A stretch of DNA of 35,751 nucleotides from Bacillota bacterium (lineage in GTDB: Bacteria; Bacillota; Clostridia; Saccharofermentanales; UBA5734), in the NCBI GenBank assembly GCA_029548445.1, contig JAKPNJ010000206.1, positions 1 through 35,751 of the forward strand, written 5' to 3'. The translations under genes were made by a program, and so were the position numbers. Under the pieces are notes generated by a model, which saw nothing but the letters and a program-made list of their open reading frames with translations, was not told where the DNA came from and ran no database searches. Of the stretch, positions 23,879-29,718 are shown in pieces (position 1 is the stretch's first letter; each line of letters begins with the position of its first letter).

Positions 23879-25402
23879 ATGCCCGCAGCCGCCACCCCCC
23901 TGCCCGCCCGGGTTCCGGAATGGTCCGACATCGCGTTGGCCGACCTGGCCCACCTGGAGGCGGAAGGCCTTGCACTCCTGTCCGACCTCATCCGGATTCC
24001 CTCCGTTAAGGGAGTCGCCGCCCCGGGCGCCCCGTTCGGAATCGAGACCCGGCGGGTTCTCGACCGGTTCCTGGCCGAGGGAGCCGCCCACGGATTTCGG
24101 ACAGCACATCTGGACGGCATGGCAGGCTACGTTGAGTTCGGCGAGGGCCCTGGGCTTGTCGCCGTCCTGTGCCATTTGGATGTTGTACCGGCAGGCGACG
24201 GCTGGACGGGAAATCCGTTCGAGCCGGTCGTCGGCGAGGGGGCCATCGTCGGCCGGGGCTCCCTCGATGACAAGGGACCGGCTGCAGCGGCCTACCTGGC
24301 CATGCGGTTCCTCAAGGATGCCGGGGTCGGGCACCGGACCCGCTTCCGCCTGATTCTGGGCCTGGATGAGGAGAGCGGCTCAACATGCATGGAACGGTAC
24401 CGCATCTCCGAGGAAACCCCGGACTGGGCGTTTACGCCGGATGCGGTCTTCCCTGTGATCCATGCCGAGAAGGGCATCCTGCAGTGCCGAATCCGCCGCT
24501 CCCGGGATCCCGCGTCCCCCTCGTCGGAGAGACTCCCCCGGGCGGAGGGCGGTTCCCGGCCGAACATGGTGCCCGGAGCCTGTCGACTCCTTTTCCGCGT
24601 CCGGGGCAACGAAACCGATGCGTCTGCCGCCAGTCTGGCCCGCCTGGCTGAAGCGCGCGCCATCCCGCTTCGGCTCGCGACCGCGAAATCCGAACCCGAA
24701 CCGTCCGGCCGGACTGGAACATGCCTGTCGGCGGAAGTCCTGGGCGTCATGGCCCATGCCAGCCTGCCCGAGCTGGGCGAAAATGCCGTCTCCCGGGCCC
24801 TGGTCCTGGCACAGGCCTGGCTGGCTGGGCAGGGAATCGAGGACGGATTCCTGGATGCCTTCTGCCGCCTGTTCTCGACCGGGATCGACGGAAGAGGGGT
24901 GGGAATTGCCTCCCGCGACGACCTGTCGGGTCCCCTGACCCTGAATGTGGGCCGACTGGAGTTGACGCCGGAGGAAGCCGTCCTGGACCTGGATATCCGG
25001 TATCCCGTCACCCTGTCGGAACAGGATATCCTGGATCGGCTCCTTCCTTCCCTGGCAAGCGAAGGATTCGTGTTTGCCCGGCTGGGCGGCCACGATCCGA
25101 TCCGCTTCGGGGAAGACCATCCCCTCGTGGCGGCGCTGATGGAGGTCTATCGCGCCACCTGCGATCCCGGGGCCCGTCCGGTCGCCATCGGCGGCGGAAC
25201 CTATGCCCGCTCCATGCCCAATACGGTCGCGTTCGGCCCCCTGTTCCCGGGCGAAGCGGAAACCGCCCACCAGGCCGGAGAGTCACTTGCCCGGGACACA
25301 TTCCGTCGCTGCGTGCACCTGTATGCCCGGGCCCTTCTCCGTCTGGCCTCGCTTCCGTCGAAAGGAAGCGGATCCGGTGGAAACTCGCCGTCTATTCGAT
25401 AA
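23879..25402 (+). CDS. pepV: M20 family dipeptidase, PepV type
   Basis: Di-zinc aminoacyl dipeptidase acting on short peptides in the cytoplasm. It has 507 residues. The metal and catalytic residues fall in the family order and spacing: H99 (CHLDVVPAGDGW), D130 (GRGSLDDKG), catalytic E164 and ligand E165 (LDEESGS), D188 (PDAVFP) and H464 (ETAHQAGE). A long lid domain, about residues 205-385, is inserted as in PepV. ATG at 23879 has ACGGAGGT eight bases upstream. The C-terminal 15 residues, rich in Gly and Ser, extend past the core; the stop overlaps the convergent DUF2284 gene by 11 bases. Exact specificity is not predictable. Confidence 0.88.
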   Translation: MPAAATPLPARVPEWSDIALADLAHLEAEGLALLSDLIRIPSVKGVAAPGAPFGIETRRVLDRFLAEGAAHGFRTAHLDGMAGYVEFGEGPGLVAVLCHLDVVPAGDGWTGNPFEPVVGEGAIVGRGSLDDKGPAAAAYLAMRFLKDAGVGHRTRFRLILGLDEESGSTCMERYRISEETPDWAFTPDAVFPVIHAEKGILQCRIRRSRDPASPSSERLPRAEGGSRPNMVPGACRLLFRVRGNETDASAASLARLAEARAIPLRLATAKSEPEPSGRTGTCLSAEVLGVMAHASLPELGENAVSRALVLAQAWLAGQGIEDGFLDAFCRLFSTGIDGRGVGIASRDDLSGPLTLNVGRLELTPEEAVLDLDIRYPVTLSEQDILDRLLPSLASEGFVFARLGGHDPIRFGEDHPLVAALMEVYRATCDPGARPVAIGGGTYARSMPNTVAFGPLFPGEAETAHQAGESLARDTFRRCVHLYARALLRLASLPSKGSGSGGNSPSIR

Positions 25403-25943
25403 AGACGGCCGAGTACCAGTTCTGGGGATCCGTCTCCGACTGCAGGGGTTCCAGCGGCAGGCCGAACCGATGGACGGTGGCGAAGACATCGATCCCGACG
25501 CTGTGAAAGGCCGGGCGGGCTTTCCGCGGGTTGGCGCACCGGTGACCCTGCAGGCCGGCGCAGGTCTCGCAGGCGGCACAATCGCTGAGGGAAAACGCGA
25601 AGGGATAGCCGTCCAGGAAGGCCTGGCGCTCCAGGGCGAAGGATACCTCATGGGATGTTTTTTTGTCCCGGGCATGGACGAGGATCCCCCATCGATACCG
25701 CACCAGGATGTCCCGGTACTCCCAGGGCCGGAGAGATCCGGGCCGGGAGGGGCAGGTGGGGCCGAGCCCCCAGTCCGGACACCCGAACATGCACTTCAGC
25801 AAGGTCCTGGGATCGAAGGCCAGGTCCTCCGGGTGGAAGGCCAGGGCGTCGGCGGCGCCAAGGGACAGGGCCTTCCGGATATAGGCTTCGGGCCGGGCAG
25901 GATCGCCTGGTCGGATCGGGGTCATTTCGGATTGCATGGACAT
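25392..25943 (-). CDS. Cys-rich DUF2284 putative metal-binding protein
   Basis: Member of the DUF2284 family of predicted metal-binding proteins, function unknown. It has 183 residues and seven conserved-looking cysteines: C51, C55 and C64 (KCMFGC...GPTC), then C122, C125 and C128 (CAACETC) and C136 (HRCANP). This pattern could hold an Fe-S cluster or zinc. The ending ARPAFHSVGIDVF followed by a hydrophobic strand is typical of the family. Start is ATG at 25943 with GGAGG upstream; an in-frame ATG two codons later is equally possible. It converges on and overlaps the dipeptidase gene. No partner gene nearby suggests a pathway. Confidence 0.85.
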   Translation of the reverse strand: MSMQSEMTPIRPGDPARPEAYIRKALSLGAADALAFHPEDLAFDPRTLLKCMFGCPDWGLGPTCPSRPGSLRPWEYRDILVRYRWGILVHARDKKTSHEVSFALERQAFLDGYPFAFSLSDCAACETCAGLQGHRCANPRKARPAFHSVGIDVFATVHRFGLPLEPLQSETDPQNWYSAVFIE

Positions 25944-26023
25944 GATGCCGCCTCCATCTTCCCGGCAGGATCGATTCCCGGACCAACGCGGTATCCGGGG
26001 CTACGGCGCCTGCCGTCATCCAA

Positions 26024-26052
26024 ATCATATAGTATTGTTGTCCGATTTTCAC
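26024..26052 (-). promoter_or_regulatory. Possible promoter for the DUF2284 gene
   Basis: On the minus strand GTGAAA (26047-26052), a 17-bp spacer and TATGAT (26024-26029) form a moderate promoter within the AT-richest part of the 199-bp divergent gap. Transcription would start near 26017, with a leader of about 74 bases. I see no equally good site for the plus-strand lipoprotein gene. Confidence 0.4.
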
Positions 26053-26142
26053 GGTCGGCGATCCTGCCGCATTCGGCCCCATCGAAAGGCCAGTCGTTTC
26101 GACCGGCGATTCAAAGACAGAAATGGAAAGGAAGTGTATGGC

Positions 26143-26667
26143 ATGTCCCGTCGGCTCCCGTTGACAGTCCTGCTCCTGCTCTCCCTTGTCCTGGCCGCGG
26201 CCACGGCCGGCTGCATTGCAACGCCCCGGGAAGGATCCCCGAGCCCCGGAGCGACTTCTTCTCCCCCGGCAACCCCTACGACAGGAGCCTCTCCCGGTGT
26301 GGTACTCCCCGTTCCGGATGCCGGCGCATACAGGCTCCTGGACCAGGACACGGCCTGGCGAATCCTGGAGGAAGGACTCGCCGACAAGGAGCCGTACCTG
26401 CTGCTGGACGTCAGGACGCCGGAAGAAAACGAGGCCAAACGGATCCCGGGCGACGTGCTGCTGCCATTGGCCGACCTTGACGCCGACTCGGCGGCTGGCC
26501 TGGTACCCGGGAAGGATACCGTGATCCTCGTGTATTGCCGCAGCGGCAACCGCAGCGGCCAGGCGGCCCGGCTCCTTGCCGACCTTGGGTATACCCGCGT
26601 GTACGATATTGGCGGCATCATCACATGGCCGTACGACACGGCATCGGGCCCCCGGCCGGCCGGCTGA
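26143..26667 (+). CDS. Rhodanese-domain lipoprotein
   Basis: Surface-anchored single-domain rhodanese, likely a sulfurtransferase outside the membrane. It has 174 residues. The signal peptide (1-23) has Arg-Arg, a Leu-rich core and the lipobox ATAG-C24. A Ser/Pro/Thr-rich tether (about 30-52) leads into the rhodanese domain (about 62-165), with LLDVRTPEE (87-95) and the active-site loop CRSGNRSG carrying C132. ATG at 26143 has AAAGGAAG about ten bases upstream. It stands alone between the divergent DUF2284 gene and the tandem GNAT gene. Natural sulfur donor and acceptor are unknown. Confidence 0.88.
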   Translation: MSRRLPLTVLLLLSLVLAAATAGCIATPREGSPSPGATSSPPATPTTGASPGVVLPVPDAGAYRLLDQDTAWRILEEGLADKEPYLLLDVRTPEENEAKRIPGDVLLPLADLDADSAAGLVPGKDTVILVYCRSGNRSGQAARLLADLGYTRVYDIGGIITWPYDTASGPRPAG

Positions 26668-26746
26668 CGCCGCAGTCGAAATCCATCCGCGGGTCCCGAA
26701 AGGACATGATTTCCTGTATCATGGCATCAGGAAGGGATGGTTGGCC

Positions 26747-27919
26747 ATGACAGGCAAGCGGCTTGCGGGACAGGGCGAAAAACCGCGATTCCGGATCTCG
26801 ACCGATCGGATGGTCCTGATTCTTCCGGATGCATCCTGCGTTCCCGGCATTCTCCGATTCGTAACGGAGAACCGGGATTTCCACAAACCCTTCGATCCCC
26901 GCCGGGACGAACTCCATTTTACCGAAACAGGCCAGCGAACCCTGATGGAACAGGAATCCCGGCTGTATGCCGAGGGGCGAAGCCTGCCTCTCTATTTATA
27001 CCGAAAAGAGGCCCTTCCCCCCCGCCATCCGCCCATCGGCCGCATTTGCTTTTCCCAGATTACAGGCGGCTCCTTCCGTTCCTGCATGCTGGGATACAAG
27101 CTCGCCAGGACGGCCGTCGGCCAGGGGTATGCCACCGAGGCCATCCGGGAGGCCATCCGATTCCTTTTTGCGGAGTATGGCCTCCATCGGATCGAGGCGA
27201 ACATCCTGCCGGACAATGAACCCTCCATCCGTCTTGTGAACCGCCTGGGGTTCCGGGAGGAAGGGTTTTTCCGGCGGTACCTGGAAATCGACGGGACCTT
27301 CCGGGACCATCGGCATTTCGTCCTGCTGAACGACAACGGGGACGGCGATGTCCCCCGGGAGCCGGACCCCATTCGCATTCCGGGACAGTCCATCCTTCTC
27401 CGGTCCGCCGATCCCACCCAACTGGCATCCTTTCTTCGCTTCCTGGAACGGAATCGGGACTTCCTTGCCGAATGGCATCCCGGCTTTGCCGACATAGCAA
27501 ACAGTCCCGGCTTTCCTTCCGGGTTCCTTTGGAACGCCCGGGAGGCCGCCAGGACCTGCCGGGGACTCGTCTTTCTCCTCTACCTCCCGGATCGCCCGGA
27601 TACGGTTGTGGGATGGATCGCCCTCGAGGAGGTCCGGCCGGAGCCCTGGGCTTCAGGCGAGATCTCCTTTGCCATCGACCGTGACAGCCAGGGACGGGGC
27701 CTGATGGCCGAAGCCCTGGAATTGGCCATCGGGGCCTTCTTCCGAATTCTCCCCCTCCGACGCCTGACTGCCTGTTGCCTGTCCAGGAATGAAAGAAGCG
27801 CAAGGCTCCTCCGTCACCTGTCCTTCAGGGAGGAGGGCCTTGCGCTTCGGTCCGTTCGAACCGCCCGGGGCGACGAGGATGTCACCTGGTTCGCCCGGTT
27901 GAGGGAGATCCGGGACTGA
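26747..27919 (+). CDS. Tandem GNAT acetyltransferase (two RimJ/RimL-like domains fused)
   Basis: Two complete GNAT domains of the RimJ/RimL (Acetyltransf_3) type in one 390-residue chain. Domain 1 covers about 13-195 with the acetyl-CoA loop VGQGYATEAI (124-133) and the helix NEPSIRLVNRLGF (157-169). Domain 2 covers about 206-386 with SQGRGLMAEAL (314-324) and NERSARLLRHLSF (348-360). Such enzymes acetylate N-terminal amines of proteins or small molecules; the substrate here is unknown. ATG at 26747 follows GGAAGGGA. The domains are diverged, so the fusion is not a recent duplication. Domain 1 retains a clearer family signature than domain 2. Confidence 0.85.
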   Translation: MTGKRLAGQGEKPRFRISTDRMVLILPDASCVPGILRFVTENRDFHKPFDPRRDELHFTETGQRTLMEQESRLYAEGRSLPLYLYRKEALPPRHPPIGRICFSQITGGSFRSCMLGYKLARTAVGQGYATEAIREAIRFLFAEYGLHRIEANILPDNEPSIRLVNRLGFREEGFFRRYLEIDGTFRDHRHFVLLNDNGDGDVPREPDPIRIPGQSILLRSADPTQLASFLRFLERNRDFLAEWHPGFADIANSPGFPSGFLWNAREAARTCRGLVFLLYLPDRPDTVVGWIALEEVRPEPWASGEISFAIDRDSQGRGLMAEALELAIGAFFRILPLRRLTACCLSRNERSARLLRHLSFREEGLALRSVRTARGDEDVTWFARLREIRD

Positions 27920-27926
27920 GATACAG

Positions 27927-28595
27927 TCAGGTTCCGGCTGCAGGATCGGCGTTTTCCGGACTTGGTTCCGCGGCTGCCTTCCTGCGCTTCCGTGCCTTGG
28001 GAGCGGTGGCTTTGGCAATGACTGCCACGGCGGCTTCCCTTTTCTTCCGCCCCGTGCCTTTTCGTGCGGGCTTCCCGGCTGCCCGGGCCCGCTTCGGGGT
28101 TCCGGACGGTCCGGACGTGCCAAGGACCCGGGCCTCGCCCAGGGCGACTGGTTCAATGGATTCCATGGAATGCTCCACGGCGGGATAGACATCCACTTCC
28201 GGCTCGAGGGGGGCCGGAATGACATAGGATTCCTCCGCGACTTTCTTCGGACGGCCGCGCTTCTTGCCGGATGCGGGCTTCTCGGCTCCCGGAGCGGCAA
28301 CCGCCTCGTCGGAAGCCGGATTCCTGCGGGGACGCCCCCGGCGCTTCGTCTCCGAAGGAACGGCGTTCACGGTTTCCGACGGCTGCTTCCTTGGGCGGCC
28401 GCGCTTCCTGGGCGGCGCGTCCGACGGGACGGCAGCAACCGATGGGACGGCGGCAGGGCCCGCGATGGTCACCACGGCTTCGGTCAGGGCCACGACGATC
28501 TCCGGGATCGTCCGCCCGGACTGGGCAGCCAGTGCCTCCAGCCGCTCCCGGACCGGGGAGGGAAATTCCATGACATACTTGGTCTTGCGTCTCAT
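27927..28595 (-). CDS. RHH-like/AT-hook DNA-binding protein with basic tail
   Basis: Uncharacterised 222-residue protein that looks like a nucleoid-type DNA binder. The N terminus (about 5-44) resembles a ribbon-helix-helix unit: a short strand YVMEF, then two predicted helices separated by SGRT. Three AT-hook motifs follow, each with the GRP core: KRGRPRK (64-70), RRGRPRR (85-91) and KRGRPKK (112-118). An acidic, Pro-rich stretch (about 121-155) separates them from a Lys/Arg/Ala-rich tail (168-207) similar in composition to histone H1 tails. ATG at 28595 has AAAGGAAGG upstream, 13 bp after the HAD gene stop, so the two form an operon. The protein is predicted from composition and motifs; it could instead be a transcription regulator. 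Confidence 0.8.
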   Translation of the reverse strand: MRRKTKYVMEFPSPVRERLEALAAQSGRTIPEIVVALTEAVVTIAGPAAVPSVAAVPSDAPPRKRGRPRKQPSETVNAVPSETKRRGRPRRNPASDEAVAAPGAEKPASGKKRGRPKKVAEESYVIPAPLEPEVDVYPAVEHSMESIEPVALGEARVLGTSGPSGTPKRARAAGKPARKGTGRKKREAAVAVIAKATAPKARKRRKAAAEPSPENADPAAGT

Positions 28596-28608
28596 GTGAT
28601 CCTTCCTT

Positions 28609-29505
28609 TCATGATTCCAGAATTTTTTCGGATTCAGTCGGAGTTCGATATGGCATCGAGGAAACCTCGAGAATCCTCCTGATCTGGCCGATTACGGCCG
28701 GGAGGCAGGGGGTGGAATGGTCCGGCAGCACGACATCGGCCGCCTGCTTCACGATATCGGGGGCCTGGCCCATGGCAAAGGCAAAATCCGCCTCCTGCAG
28801 CAGCCCCAGGTCATTCTCATGGTCGCCGGCGGCCGTGAACAGGACGATCGGCCGGATGGCGTCCAGCTTGGCTTTCAGGAACCGGGCGGCCTCCCCCTTG
28901 TCCGTGCCCGCCCGCATGACATCCAGGAGCGTATCCGACGACCGCGTGACGGCCAACCGGCCCGGCATGGCGTTTTCCAGCAGGGATCGGGCTGCCAGGA
29001 GATCGGATTCGGGACCGGACAGGAGGATTTTGTAAAGGATGGCAGGGAGGCGGTCGAACCCCCCGGGAATCGGCCGGGCCTTTTCCGGTGCGAAATGGCG
29101 GCGCATTTCGTCGTTGTCCACGATCCGGTGCATCCCGTCCGCCGAGAAGGCCTGGACGGCCAGCCCCGGTATCCGGTCGAGCACGGTCCGGACCGCGTCC
29201 ACGGTTCCCTCCGGCAACGGGAGACCCCGCACCAGGGTTCCATCCTGTTGTTCCACAATCATGGAGCCATTGCAGTAAATTCCGGGCTGGTCGACGGGAA
29301 GCTCGGGAAGGCTCGCCAGGACGGAATGGGGCGACCGTCCCGTCGCAACCGAAAAACGGCCTCCCTGCAGCCTGAACCAGGTCAATGCCGCCAGGTTGTC
29401 GGGATGGAGCGTCGAATCCGGTCCCAGCAGCGTGCCGTCCAGGTCGCAGACAAGGTAAACGCCTTCCAGGGAGCCCTGCGCCCCCCCATTCATTCCAGGG
29501 TCCAA
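28609..29505 (-). CDS. Cof-type HAD-IIB sugar-phosphate/nucleotide phosphatase
   Basis: Cytoplasmic haloacid-dehalogenase-family phosphatase with a type IIB cap, probably acting on small phosphorylated metabolites. With the chosen start it has 298 residues. Motif I is VCDLDGTLL (nucleophile D21, acid/base D23), motif II SVATGRS, motif III the Lys in TDKGEAA, and motif IV GDHENDLGLL. The TTG start at 29505 has GGAGG five bases upstream and fits the promoter at 29566-29594; an ATG at 29541 would give 12 more residues but lacks any ribosome binding site. It is followed after 13 bp by the AT-hook gene. Confidence 0.85.
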   Translation of the reverse strand: MDPGMNGGAQGSLEGVYLVCDLDGTLLGPDSTLHPDNLAALTWFRLQGGRFSVATGRSPHSVLASLPELPVDQPGIYCNGSMIVEQQDGTLVRGLPLPEGTVDAVRTVLDRIPGLAVQAFSADGMHRIVDNDEMRRHFAPEKARPIPGGFDRLPAILYKILLSGPESDLLAARSLLENAMPGRLAVTRSSDTLLDVMRAGTDKGEAARFLKAKLDAIRPIVLFTAAGDHENDLGLLQEADFAFAMGQAPDIVKQAADVVLPDHSTPCLPAVIGQIRRILEVSSMPYRTPTESEKILES

Positions 29506-29540
29506 TCGGTCCTCCGTCCGTGTGCGCGGCATCCGCGCCA

Positions 29541-29594
29541 TGAAATTCTGTTATTAGTAATTTTTAATATATTATTTTATTATTTATTAATCAA
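29541..29594. other. 54-bp AT-rich tract in the divergent promoter region
   Basis: This is the most AT-rich stretch in the window: from 29551 to 29591 only one base is G or C, in a genome that is otherwise GC-rich. It contains repeated TTATT/AATAA runs. It sits between the divergent HAD/AT-hook operon and the sulfur-relay gene and contains the core promoter of the former. It is a natural candidate target for an AT-hook protein. Confidence 0.8.
29566..29594 (-). promoter_or_regulatory. Promoter of the HAD/AT-hook operon
   Basis: On the minus strand TTGATT (29589-29594), a 17-bp all-AT spacer and TATATT (29566-29571) give a good sigma-A type promoter within the AT-rich tract. Transcription would start near 29559, leaving about 54 bases to the TTG start of the HAD gene, including its ribosome binding site. 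Confidence 0.6.
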
Positions 29595-29663
29595 GGGTCA
29601 CGGGATCCTTCCGGACAATTCCGTATTTTCGTCCGATTTCAGTGATGGAGGTTACAGCCTCCC

Positions 29664-29692
29664 TTGGCAAACTGGCAGATGCTGTCGATAGT
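29664..29692 (+). promoter_or_regulatory. Possible promoter of the sulfur-relay fusion gene
   Basis: TTGGCA (29664-29669), a 17-bp spacer and GATAGT (29687-29692) precede the gene by about 27 bases. The predicted leader of about 20 bases carries GGAGG. Each hexamer departs from consensus at one or two positions. Just upstream, GGAGG TTACAG CCTCC (29647-29662) forms a small inverted repeat that could be an operator. Confidence 0.5.
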
Positions 29693-29718
29693 GTGACCAT
29701 CGAATGGAGGATTGCGAC

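Noticed and set aside
27500-29600. Mobile element or genomic island around the AT-hook gene
   Set aside because: No transposase, integrase, terminal repeats or target duplications were seen, and codon use of the flanking genes looks like the rest of the window; only the short AT tract is compositionally odd.
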